Assembly: GCA_965225715.1 (NCBI GenBank)
Contig: CBDDBK010000003.1
Location: 62,001-126,000, forward strand
DNA from: CBDDBK01 sp965225715
GTDB taxonomy: Bacteria > Bacteroidota > Bacteroidia > Cytophagales > Flammeovirgaceae
Direction: 5' to 3'
DNA length: 64,000 nt
Below the pieces are notes generated by a model that was not told the DNA's origin, made no database searches, and saw only the letters and a list, made by a program, of their open reading frames with translations. The position numbers were made by a program, and so were the translations under genes. Positions 25,559 through 34,400 of the stretch are shown one piece after another. The first letter of the stretch is position 1; each line of letters starts with the position of its first letter.

Positions 25559-25651
25559 TATAATCATGTCATTTGAAAAAAGGATTTTTAAGAGGTTTAA
25601 GTCATTGGTATTGAAAGTAAACATTTTTGAGATAAAAATAGCATTGCTATA
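25559..25651 (+). repeat. 93-bp interspersed element, subfamily A, abutting the murC start
   Basis: TATAATCATGTCATTTG at the left, terminal stem ATAGC-ATT-GCTAT at the right. It fills nearly the whole gap between murC and the sensor kinase, so transcripts of murC start in or run through it. Confidence 0.8.
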
Positions 25652-25659
25652 GTTCCTAA

Positions 25660-28600
25660 TTATTGTTCAAGTAAAGGTATTTCAATAAAAAAAGTTGTTC
25701 CTTTATCACTATTGGCTTCATGCCAAATATTGCCTCCAGCATGTTTTATACCTTGTTGAGCTACTGATAAACCGATTCCACTTCCTTTTTTTTTAGTTGT
25801 AAAATTAGGCATGTAAACTTGAGTATTATATTCTTCTGGAATACCTCTGCCATTATCTTTTATAGAAATAAGAAATTTCCCAGTTTGGTTTTCTCTCATC
25901 TGAATTTTAATAATAGCTTTATAGGGCTTATCAACTGCCTCTATAGAATTTATAATCAAATTATTAAATATACGTCTAAAAAGTTCTGCATCGCTAATAC
26001 AGAAACAATCTTTTTGGGGTAACTCTACAATAATAGAGATATTCGAATTACTCTGATAAAGGCTTACTGTTTCTTTTAAGATTTGAGTTATATTAATTTT
26101 ATTGTGTTTTGGCAAAGGCATTTTAGCAACTTCTTTAAAGTTTTCTATAATATTAGAAATGATATCTATATTAGTTAAAATAGTATCAATTTTTTGTTTA
26201 ATATCATTCATACGCTCTAAAATGTTAGGTTTATCAAGCATCCTTTTTAAATTTTGGAGTGTTAATTTAATAGGTGTTAGCGGATTTTTTACTTCATGAG
26301 CAACTTGCTGAACAATTTCCTGTAAGGCTATATGTTTTTGATTTTCTTGAATAGCAAGTTTATTGGTTCTTAAAGTTTTTACCATAGTATTATAAGAATT
26401 GATTATCGATCCAATTTCATCTTTAACTTTATAACCAGTTATTTCTGTACTATCTTCAAGAGAAGTTCCTAAAAGTTTACGACTAATCATTCGAAGAGGC
26501 CTATTTAAATAATTCAAAACCAAATTAGAAGCTAGTAAAGAAAGGATATAAATAAAGGCGAAAGTATTTAGAAAATAAGAAAAGCTTTTGATAAGATTTC
26601 TTTGGTATTCATGATATAAATTAAAAAATGAAGTGGATGCTATACCGATAGGTTCTGAAAAATTATTTAGTCTGATAGGATTGTATATATTGTTGAAATG
26701 AATATTATTAAAATAAGATTTTGAAATAGAATATGGTTTTTTTCCTTCTATAATTTCACGATAAGCTTTAGGTTCTATTCTACTATTAGAAAAAGGTAAA
26801 TTTGTATGTGTTAAATAACCTTTAGGGTTATAAATTGATATACTGATATTGTTAGCATTCTCTATATCATTAAGTATTTCTAGAAAATCATGATTATTCA
26901 ATGTTTTATCTTTTAAACTATATAAACTTAAATAGACCTCCTGGGACCTTTCTAAAACTTTTTCTAAATGAGTAGATAATACATCATCAGTATAACTATT
27001 ATTTTGGCTTATTAAGTTATAAAAAATACCTATGAGAAGAGGTAAAACAAAAACAAAATTGATAAAATAGTATATTTTAATACTAAAAAATTTGTAGTTG
27101 ATATTTCGGAGAAAAAGAAAATCTATAATATTATAGACTAAGATATAAAATGAAAAAATAACTACCCAAAATGAACAAGTAGTTAAAAACATACCTAAAG
27201 AATAATTAAGATATGTGATAATAATATAATTATTCGGACTCGGTTCTGAAATAACATGATTGTAACCTTTTCTATAGATTTTTAGGTTTTGTTTAAGGTT
27301 ATAAAAATCTTCTTTAGAAAATTCATATTCGTAAGGAAAACCTCGACTACTTTTGACTAAATAGCCTTTAAAGAATATGCCATAATCATATTGAAGAGTA
27401 CTTTTTTCTTTAGTATCAACAAACTTATCTAAAATGTAGTTAGTTTCAAGAGCATTTTTACGAATATCTTTAGCTTGATACTTTATGATAAGTACGCCAT
27501 TATCAAAATAATTTATTGTCCAATAAGAATGGCTGCGTAGATTATCCTTCATAAAATAAATTTCTTCGAAAGAAGTTGAATATTTGGGATTATGAAGGAA
27601 AAAAGCAATAGAATCGTAACTTATAGGTTCAAAAAGCGATAAGTTTCTGTGTTCATTATCAAAAATATAAAATTTAATTTTATAATCTTGTCTAAATTTT
27701 TTTAAATATTTCTCTAAAACCCATATTTTTATGTTATCAATAGAGTGTGAAGATCCTAAAAATTGATTAATAGTATCATCTTCATTCATCATTTTAGATA
27801 CAATATGTAAAGCATTATCATTTTTAAAATCTTTATCTAAAGATAATCCACTTGCAATTTCATTAACTTCATAATTTATTCTGGTATTTGTAAATGAATA
27901 AAACAAATAGCTGATAAATATTGAAAAAATGATAAAACATACTGATAAATATAAAAATAGCTTATGGTTTATTGTATAATAAGTATTAAATGCTTTTGAA
28001 AATATGGCGTAGACTAAAATACTAAAACAAGAGAGGATAGCTATATAAGTCTCTTTGCTGCCGTAGTCTTGAAAAATAATTAGAGGAATTGATATAAAAG
28101 CAATAATATATACCAATAAATATCTGGTTATTAAATGAGTGCATATAATCTTTAAATATTTATATAAAGAATATTCACGGTTATTTAAAGGTGCTTTCTT
28201 ATGATATAAAAAAAGAATAACTGTGTTGGCGACTATATTAATAATAAAAAAGAGATTGAGAAGACTTATTATAATTGTTATCACACCAATAATTTCAGGA
28301 TAATCAAAATTGATATTATAGTTAATATCTATATTAATATCCAAATTAAAGCAGACATGTTTAATAAAACCAATGTGTTTTATTAAAAGATAATCCATTA
28401 TTAAGATACCTATAGCAATAAAAGTATATTTTAAAAAATCTACCTTTTTAAAAAATACTTTCTTAATATAAAGCCATATTCTTTTACGGAAAATTAATAC
28501 TATAATATTAATAAAAATATTGTTTATCAAATATTTACCCATAAATGATTTGATAAATAAGAATATATCTGGTGGTATAAAGCCAAAAATACGCGTCTTA

Positions 28601-29442
28601 AAGATATGTTCAAGAAGATTAAAATCAAATAACAGTAGCTTGGAGGTGAGAAGAATTGCACAGAACATAACAGCTATCTGTGTTTTATAGGTACTTCTGT
28701 ATAAATTAATGCTGTAAACAATAAAACTTAGTCCTAACAAAATAAATATTAGGATATACATAAAAATACTAAAATAATTATTAGCTAGAGAAAAAGAATC
28801 GTACTCTTTTACTATATAAAAAAGATGTAAGCCATAATAATTTGTAATAGGGATAGCATTTTCTGATTTATTAAGTACAACCTTAAAATTTAAGTTATGA
28901 ACTATAGGTACTTTTAAATATTCTTTTTCATGTATACTTTGAGGAACAGCATCTACTGAATAAACATGTTGTTTTTTAGGGTTTTTGTATACAATAATTA
29001 TAAAAATAGCACGATAATTATCATCGTTATAGTTAAATTGAACTTGTTTTAAGAAATAAATACTATTTTTTACAGAAATACATTTTTCTGTAAAAGAGTT
29101 TTTTAATTCTTGATCAACAAAATCTAAAGTATTATCAGACCAATATGTAACATTGCCATTTTTTGAAATAACAATATCATAGTCAAAATTAACAGTATTG
29201 AAGTTTTTAAATATTTGATTTTTCGTTTTAATATTATCTCTTAATATAGGTAAATAAGATTGGATATTAGAACTAATTTTTTGTACATCTGACTTGGTCT
29301 TATTTAGAACGTAGTCTTCAGAATTATAAAAGATGAAATAGCCCCAGTCAATAGAGATAGAACAAATAAAAAAAACAGTTGATAGTTTTACCAGAATAGA
29401 TCTATCAAAAAATCTTATAGTTTTTAATAAAGCTGAGATCAT
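25660..29442 (-). CDS. Very large membrane sensor histidine kinase
   Basis: A 1260-residue kinase. The N-terminal 750 or so residues alternate membrane helices and outer loops: a first sensor loop at about 33-210, a cluster of about eight helices to about 520, a second loop, then more helices. After about residue 970 come a HAMP-like linker, the HisKA helix with His near 1049 (QQVAHEVKNPLTP), an N box (FNNLIINSIEAV), and the ATP lid DNGRGIPEE and GSGIGLSVAQQG. The catalytic core resembles NtrY-type kinases. No response regulator is adjacent. The signal is unknown. The sensor part is far longer than in most kinases. Confidence 0.85.
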   Translation of the reverse strand: MISALLKTIRFFDRSILVKLSTVFFICSISIDWGYFIFYNSEDYVLNKTKSDVQKISSNIQSYLPILRDNIKTKNQIFKNFNTVNFDYDIVISKNGNVTYWSDNTLDFVDQELKNSFTEKCISVKNSIYFLKQVQFNYNDDNYRAIFIIIVYKNPKKQHVYSVDAVPQSIHEKEYLKVPIVHNLNFKVVLNKSENAIPITNYYGLHLFYIVKEYDSFSLANNYFSIFMYILIFILLGLSFIVYSINLYRSTYKTQIAVMFCAILLTSKLLLFDFNLLEHIFKTRIFGFIPPDIFLFIKSFMGKYLINNIFINIIVLIFRKRIWLYIKKVFFKKVDFLKYTFIAIGILIMDYLLIKHIGFIKHVCFNLDINIDINYNINFDYPEIIGVITIIISLLNLFFIINIVANTVILFLYHKKAPLNNREYSLYKYLKIICTHLITRYLLVYIIAFISIPLIIFQDYGSKETYIAILSCFSILVYAIFSKAFNTYYTINHKLFLYLSVCFIIFSIFISYLFYSFTNTRINYEVNEIASGLSLDKDFKNDNALHIVSKMMNEDDTINQFLGSSHSIDNIKIWVLEKYLKKFRQDYKIKFYIFDNEHRNLSLFEPISYDSIAFFLHNPKYSTSFEEIYFMKDNLRSHSYWTINYFDNGVLIIKYQAKDIRKNALETNYILDKFVDTKEKSTLQYDYGIFFKGYLVKSSRGFPYEYEFSKEDFYNLKQNLKIYRKGYNHVISEPSPNNYIIITYLNYSLGMFLTTCSFWVVIFSFYILVYNIIDFLFLRNINYKFFSIKIYYFINFVFVLPLLIGIFYNLISQNNSYTDDVLSTHLEKVLERSQEVYLSLYSLKDKTLNNHDFLEILNDIENANNISISIYNPKGYLTHTNLPFSNSRIEPKAYREIIEGKKPYSISKSYFNNIHFNNIYNPIRLNNFSEPIGIASTSFFNLYHEYQRNLIKSFSYFLNTFAFIYILSLLASNLVLNYLNRPLRMISRKLLGTSLEDSTEITGYKVKDEIGSIINSYNTMVKTLRTNKLAIQENQKHIALQEIVQQVAHEVKNPLTPIKLTLQNLKRMLDKPNILERMNDIKQKIDTILTNIDIISNIIENFKEVAKMPLPKHNKINITQILKETVSLYQSNSNISIIVELPQKDCFCISDAELFRRIFNNLIINSIEAVDKPYKAIIKIQMRENQTGKFLISIKDNGRGIPEEYNTQVYMPNFTTKKKGSGIGLSVAQQGIKHAGGNIWHEANSDKGTTFFIEIPLLEQ

Positions 29443-29585
29443 ACTTTTTTATATCAAGTAGACTATTTTTTCAATAAATTAGATTTCGATAATTGGGAGT
29501 TGTTAAAAAAACATTGAAAATTAACTTGTTTAAACTACAAGACTTGAAAGATTTAACTATTTAATTATCAATATATTAAAAAAAG

Positions 29586-30308
29586 CTAAACTATTGTTAT
29601 TTTTTTAACTTCTATAAATGTATCTTTTTTATTTTTGTAAAATTTGGTGTTTAAACTATTTCTTTTTTCAATATAATATGTATAATCATTTTGAAAATCA
29701 ATTCGTTTAGATATAGTTTCTTCTATACGTTCTAATAAAGTTAAGGCTATTTCTGATATTTCTCTTAAAGCATTATTACCTCCAGAGCAACCTGTTATAT
29801 AATCTGTATATTTTTTTTGAGTAATATATTCTAATAAGAAAGGATTAGCTCTACGTCCTACCATCCATCGTGTTCCAACTTCTTTTGCTAAAGAAATATC
29901 CAATATATCATCAAAACAAAACATGATTTCTGAAGATTCAATACTTTGGTTTTGTTCAAGAAAAGGCAAAATTTGAATCTTATCCTTGACCAAAAAAAAA
30001 ACAGAGTCTAAATGTTCTCGTTCTGCCCACCAAAAGGCAGTTTCATTTTTTTCTCCTGTAATGATGGCAGTAAAAGGTATATAGCCATATAATAAATAGA
30101 AACCAAAACGAAGCATATTTATTCCCATAGAATCTATTTCACTAAAACTACTATTAAAACTTCCTTTTGTTCCATTATTAAAAACACCATCCCAATCAAA
30201 AAGTAAGGCTTTTGTTTTATATAAGTTCTCTTTAACAATATGTGGACTTGTTATAAATTTAGAACCTAATTGATTAATAGCTTGTTCTGTCAGTTCTATC
30301 ATAGACAA
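29586..30308 (-). CDS. KdsC-like HAD phosphatase
   Basis: A 240-residue HAD hydrolase. Motif I is LLFDWDGVFNNG (about residues 36-47), motif II AIITGEKNE, and motif III/IV CFDDILDISLAKEVG, followed by DYITGCSGGNNALREISEIALTLLE. The order and the late GG..A.REI segment match the KDO-8-phosphate phosphatase (KdsC/YrbI) branch, with no cap domain. The first 30 residues and last 50 are extra. It sits 25 bp after the transaldolase-CBS gene on the same strand, so the pair is very likely one operon acting on a sugar phosphate; the substrate is unknown. Confidence 0.75.
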   Translation of the reverse strand: MSMIELTEQAINQLGSKFITSPHIVKENLYKTKALLFDWDGVFNNGTKGSFNSSFSEIDSMGINMLRFGFYLLYGYIPFTAIITGEKNETAFWWAEREHLDSVFFLVKDKIQILPFLEQNQSIESSEIMFCFDDILDISLAKEVGTRWMVGRRANPFLLEYITQKKYTDYITGCSGGNNALREISEIALTLLERIEETISKRIDFQNDYTYYIEKRNSLNTKFYKNKKDTFIEVKKITIV

Positions 30309-30333
30309 AGATTAAAAATTTTACAGTTTTAGG

Positions 30334-31350
30334 TTAATTATCATCAGATAAATCCTGAATATCTAACATACCCACTGTTGTACCTTGTTCAGTGACTACC
30401 AGACAATCTACTTTATATTTTTTAAATAAATTTGCAGCTTCATATAATAAAGCAGAAGATTCTATTGACTTAGGAGTCTTTATTTCTAAAGCATTTATTT
30501 TTTGATGAATAGCTTTTTCACCTTGTTTGGATAATAGACGCCTTAAATCACCATCTGTAAAAATACCAATAGGTTTTTTATTTTTGTCAACAATAGTTAT
30601 AGCACCAAAACCACCTAAAGTCATTTTTATTAAACTTTCTGCCACAGTTATATCCAAAGTAGCTAATGGATTTTTACCGTTCAAAACATCTCGAACATGG
30701 ACAGTCATTAAGCGGGTATGTTCAATAAACTGACGTGTTCCAATATCTGTGAAATGATTATTTGTCAGTTGTTTAATAATTTTCCAAGGCGCAGTAATCG
30801 TGTGTGCACCAGCTTCTAAGGCATTTCTAACATGTTCTACATTTCTTACCGAAGAAAACATAATTTTAGTATCATAACCATAATGATTGACTGTATCAAC
30901 ACATTCAGTCATTAGAGCAAGAGCATCATGACCTTGATCTTGTAAACGCCCTATCAAAGGACAAACATAAGTTGCCCCTGCAGCCATAGCCATATAGGCT
31001 TGTTGTAATGTATAAACAAGGTGAATATTAATCATAAAACCTTCTTTTCTTAGTTGGCTACAGGCTTTCATAGCTTCTAATGAGGCAGGTATTTTATAAA
31101 CTGTTTTTTTTCTATCAAGTCCAAGTTTATCTTGACGATAAGCCTCATTAATAATTTCTTCAGCAGTTTCTCCTAATGCTTCAATTTGAAGCACAGGCAC
31201 TTGCTTAGATAACTCTAGCACCATTTTATCAATATTGGTAATACCTTGACGATGCATAAAAGTTGGTGTTGTAGTTAAACCAGCTAAAAAACCCAATTTA
31301 AAAGATTCTTTAATTTCTTGAATATCAGCAGAATCAAGATATAATTCCAT
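30334..31350 (-). CDS. Transaldolase/fructose-6-phosphate aldolase-like protein fused to a CBS pair
   Basis: A 338-residue fusion. Residues 1-215 form a short-type transaldolase (FSA-like): MELYLDSAD, LAGLTTTPTF, the Schiff-base Lys in VYKIPAS near residue 86, INIHLVYTLQQAYMAMAAGATYVCPLIGRLQDQG, and MFSSVRN. Residues 220-338 form two CBS domains, with VGIFTDGDLRR-type sequence (GIFTDGDLRRLLS), the hallmark of the CBS tail of arabinose-5-phosphate isomerase KdsD/KpsF. CBS pairs usually bind a nucleotide or sugar effector. The adjacent gene is a KdsC-like phosphatase, so the pair may make an acidic or surface sugar. That link is inference. Confidence 0.85.
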   Translation of the reverse strand: MELYLDSADIQEIKESFKLGFLAGLTTTPTFMHRQGITNIDKMVLELSKQVPVLQIEALGETAEEIINEAYRQDKLGLDRKKTVYKIPASLEAMKACSQLRKEGFMINIHLVYTLQQAYMAMAAGATYVCPLIGRLQDQGHDALALMTECVDTVNHYGYDTKIMFSSVRNVEHVRNALEAGAHTITAPWKIIKQLTNNHFTDIGTRQFIEHTRLMTVHVRDVLNGKNPLATLDITVAESLIKMTLGGFGAITIVDKNKKPIGIFTDGDLRRLLSKQGEKAIHQKINALEIKTPKSIESSALLYEAANLFKKYKVDCLVVTEQGTTVGMLDIQDLSDDN

Positions 31351-31388
31351 TTATGTTTATATTTTATATAAGGCGTTAAAAGTAAAGT

Positions 31389-31486
31389 TATACTCAGGTT
31401 ACTTGAAAAAGAGAGTTTTTCGGATTCTAACCTATTGGTATGGAAACTTAACGTTTCGCAAAATACTCAAAAATAGCTTTGCTATA
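31389..31486 (+). repeat. 93-bp interspersed element, subfamily B
   Basis: TATACTCAGGTTACTTG at the left, ATAGCTTTGCTATA at the right; a few bases longer than the consensus near its right end. Confidence 0.85.
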
Positions 31487-31639
31487 AAGCATTGGGTTAT
31501 TTAATAAAAAAAGATAATTATAATCTTCTTTAACAATCGCGACAATAATAAATTTATGGTGTAAGTTTCTATAAAACTTTACTATTTTTACAGGATTATG
31601 TTTGTAGTTTTTCTTTACATATTTTAATCTTAGCCGTTT

Positions 31640-31685
31640 CATTGAAAATGACCATTTTTCAAGATATTAAAATAGCATTCCTATA
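31640..31685 (+). repeat. Right half of a subfamily A element
   Basis: ATTGAAAATGACCATTTTTC and ATAGCATTCCTAT: the internal part and a terminal stem with one mismatch; the left half is missing. Confidence 0.5.
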
Positions 31686-32219
31686 TTTTATTTGATTTAT
31701 AAAAAATACAAATAAATTTAAAGACTTTTAGTTAAAGAGTTAGAAAATCTCTTAGAGGCAATATTAGGTAAAAGGATAAGCATAAGCAAATGCTGTCAAA
31801 AAATATTTAACATCTACTTTAATTCTTACCTCCCAAAATCATGAAATAAATATAAGCAGCAAAGTTTTTGAAAAACATATTAAAAAAAATGTATATTTGC
31901 AAAATCTGAATTTAACTGTTTAAATTATCATATCGGATATTTGTGTAAGAGTTATAGATATCCTTAATATGTTTGGAATATAAGTTGAATTTGGATATGG
32001 ACATTTGATGAGATATAGGCTACTGTAATATTTAATTCCAAGTCTGGCAGTTTCTGTTAGTTGATTTCATGACATTGGAAATAATAGGATAATAGGTGGC
32101 TGGTATTAGTTCTATTCATCCCATTTATTATAACAAGCCAAGGCAGAACCAATACGGATAAAATCCTGAAGGTCACTGAGAAAATTGATTACTTTTTTTA
32201 GAACAAAAAAAGCAGTGCC

Positions 32220-33116
32220 ATGAATGATAAGTATGTAGACTTACTAACAGACTTTGGTTTTAAGAAACTCTTCGGGACAGAAGTTAGTAAAGACTTGTTG
32301 ATTGATTTTTTAAATCAAATTTTGCCCCAAGAGCATCAAATTGAAACGCTGAGTTACAGCAAAAATGAACAGTTGGGGGCTACGGCTTCTGAGAGGCGTT
32401 CCGTTTTTGATTTACACTGCGTGAGCAAAACAAACGGAGACCGTTTTGTAGTAGAGGTACAACGCAAGCCTCAAACTTATTATAAAGACAGAACGATTTA
32501 CTATTCCACATTTCCTATTCAAGCCCAAGCCGTAAAAGGGATTTGGAATTATCAAATATTTCCTGTTTATATCATCAGTATTTTGAATTTTAATATGGAT
32601 TCTTATGTTTCTCCAAATTATATGCGGGTGGTTGAATTGGTAGAAAGGCAGAATGCCAATTCAGTTTTTTATGATAAGTTAAAATATATTTATATTGAGT
32701 TACCTAAATTTACAAAGCCTTTAGAGGCTTTATCAAGTCATTTTGAGAAATGGCTTTATGCTTTACGTTTTATGGCTAATTTATCGGAGCGTCCTGCGGT
32801 TTATGCGGATAAGGTTTTTGAGCGTTTGTTTGACTTAGCTGCGGTTGCGCGTTTGGCACCTAAGGAATTAGAAATTTATCGAGATGCTTTAAAATGGCGT
32901 CGAGATGAGCACAATATTATGGAGACAGCTAAAAAAATGGGTAAAGCAGAAGGTATAGAAAAAGGTATAGAAAAAGGAAAAATAGAATCAGTACTCGGAT
33001 TTTATCAAAAGGGCGTTTCAACAACTATTATTTCTGAAGCGCTTAATATTTCTGAAAAGCGGGTGCAGAAAATTATACAAACAGCTAGCACAAAATCTAA
33101 CGTTTTTGACAAGTAA
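32220..33116 (+). CDS. Rpn-type PD-(D/E)XK nuclease / transposase-like protein
   Basis: A 298-residue member of the Rpn (recombination-promoting nuclease, YhgA-like) family. The start DLLTDFGFKKLFG and the nuclease core FDLHCVSKTNGDRFVVEVQRKPQ (residues 60-85, with Asp and the ExQ variant) are diagnostic. Near residue 250 come repeated EKGIEKGK units and a helix-turn-helix-like end (GVSTTIISEALNISEKRVQK). Rpn proteins cut DNA and raise recombination in E. coli; they often behave like mobile genes. It shares the same C-terminal module with the paralog at 54797. Confidence 0.88.
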   Translation: MNDKYVDLLTDFGFKKLFGTEVSKDLLIDFLNQILPQEHQIETLSYSKNEQLGATASERRSVFDLHCVSKTNGDRFVVEVQRKPQTYYKDRTIYYSTFPIQAQAVKGIWNYQIFPVYIISILNFNMDSYVSPNYMRVVELVERQNANSVFYDKLKYIYIELPKFTKPLEALSSHFEKWLYALRFMANLSERPAVYADKVFERLFDLAAVARLAPKELEIYRDALKWRRDEHNIMETAKKMGKAEGIEKGIEKGKIESVLGFYQKGVSTTIISEALNISEKRVQKIIQTASTKSNVFDK

Positions 33117-33233
33117 TCTAAAAACTAAGAAAAACAAAATTTATTTTTTTTACTTATAAATTGCAATGCCCTTTAATTAGGAAGCGTCGATTCATTTTTA
33201 TCTCATTTAAACATACTAAATTTTAAAATAGAT

Positions 33234-33431
33234 ATGCCAAAAGTAAAGACAAAGTCTGGAGTAAAGAAACGGTTTAAAGTAACTGGTTCAGGAAAATTAA
33301 AAAGAAAACATGCATATAAAAGCCATATTTTAACCAAGAAAAGTACTAAAAGAAAGAGAAATTTAACCCAAACAGGTATGGTACATCAGGCTGATACTAA
33401 AAGAGTAAAGAAAATGTTAAATTTAGCTTAA
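33234..33431 (+). CDS. rpmI: 50S ribosomal protein L35
   Basis: A 65-residue very basic protein (VKTKSGVKKRFKVTGSGKLK, KRKRNLTQTG) of the large subunit. It normally lies in infC-rpmI-rplT; infC is not upstream here, where the Rpn gene sits instead. The gap to rplT (144 bp) contains a short copy of the interspersed repeat. Confidence 0.96.
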   Translation: MPKVKTKSGVKKRFKVTGSGKLKRKHAYKSHILTKKSTKRKRNLTQTGMVHQADTKRVKKMLNLA

Positions 33432-33443
33432 AACGTACTGATA

Positions 33444-33508
33444 TATAGTCTCATCACTTGAAAATTGGTTTTGAAAATGATCATTTTTGAGATGAAAATA
33501 ATCGCTAT
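33444..33508 (+). repeat. Interspersed element, shortened, between rpmI and rplT
   Basis: TATAGTCTCATCACTTG start and ATCGCTATA end, about 65 bases, with the middle deleted. It lies inside a normally tight ribosomal operon. Confidence 0.65.
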
Positions 33509-33575
33509 AAAACACTGTATTTTAAAAAAAAATCCATAAGTTTAATAATTTACAATTTATTACTATATTTAGATT

Positions 33576-33923
33576 ATGCCTCGTTCTACAAACGCTGTTG
33601 CTGCCTATAAAAGGAAAAAAAAGATTTATAAAGCTGCTAAAGGTTACTGGGGAAGACGAAAAAATGTTTGGTCTGTTGCCCAAGCTGCTGTTGAAAAAAG
33701 TCTTCTTTATGCTTATAGAGATAGAAAAAATAAAAAACGTACGTTTAGAGCTTTATGGATTCAAAGAATTAATGCTGCTGCTCGTACGCATGGTCTTTCA
33801 TATAGTCAATTAATATTTCAATTAAAAGAAAATAATATTGATTTGAATCGAAAAGTATTAGCAGATTTAGCGATGAATAATCCGGAGTCTTTTGAAGCCC
33901 TTATTAAAAAGATTAAGGATTAA
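33576..33923 (+). CDS. rplT: 50S ribosomal protein L20
   Basis: A 115-residue basic large-subunit protein needed for 50S assembly. KRKKKIYKAAKGYWGRRKN, AYRDRKNKKRTFRALWIQRI and NAAARTHGLSYSQLI match L20 throughout. In some bacteria L20 represses its own operon; the repeat inserted between rpmI and rplT might affect such control here. Confidence 0.97.
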   Translation: MPRSTNAVAAYKRKKKIYKAAKGYWGRRKNVWSVAQAAVEKSLLYAYRDRKNKKRTFRALWIQRINAAARTHGLSYSQLIFQLKENNIDLNRKVLADLAMNNPESFEALIKKIKD

Positions 33924-34400
33924 ATCAAATGTTAAATTCTTCTTAGGCTATAAAAATTTATAATGATTTGATATTGTTGTATAACTACAAAAAATTGTAC
34001 TATTTTTCTAAATTCAAATATTTTATATGATTTGTATATAATTTAATTAACTCTAAATTTTGGAAACTAAAAAATATTTCCATCTAATATTGTTAATATA
34101 TTGATTAATCAATATTTGAAAATATAGAAACTACATCTTATTAATTATTGAAATAAATTCGAGTATTACAAGTATTAAGAGCGTGCTTAGTTTTTATTCT
34201 TCTTATATAAAAAATTGATAATAAGATACTTAACGTATTTTTTTTTTAATTTCTTTTTTTATACAATAAAATTTAGTAAATAATTGATAACAAGCAAATT
34301 AATATTTTAGCAATGCACCAAAAAAACAATTTTTCTATTTATTATTATTTGATTATCAACAAATTAAGAAAACTAAATATGTTCTAAAGGTAATATTATT
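33924..34400. other. 477-bp intergenic region between rplT and uvrB (convergent)
   Basis: Very AT-rich. Holds one exact palindrome TTGATTATCAA (34349-34359) and a TTGATTAATCAA at about 34102. No ORF, tRNA or interspersed repeat. Confidence 0.5.

Larger units (their letters stand above)
31351..32219. other. 869-bp intergenic region
   Basis: Holds a subfamily B repeat (31389-31486) and a half repeat (31640-31685). A 64-codon frame between them on the minus strand uses repeat sequence and is not convincing. A TATATTTG at 31892-31899 with TTG at 31868-31870 (21-base spacing, slightly long) could be a promoter. The 300 bases after it, up to the Rpn gene, are less AT-rich than usual and contain no ORF; they could be a long leader or a small RNA. 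Confidence 0.4.

Noticed and set aside
31448..31642. A 64-codon minus-strand frame between two interspersed repeats
   Set aside because: Its end (FEYFAKR) is made of repeat sequence and it has no recognisable features.
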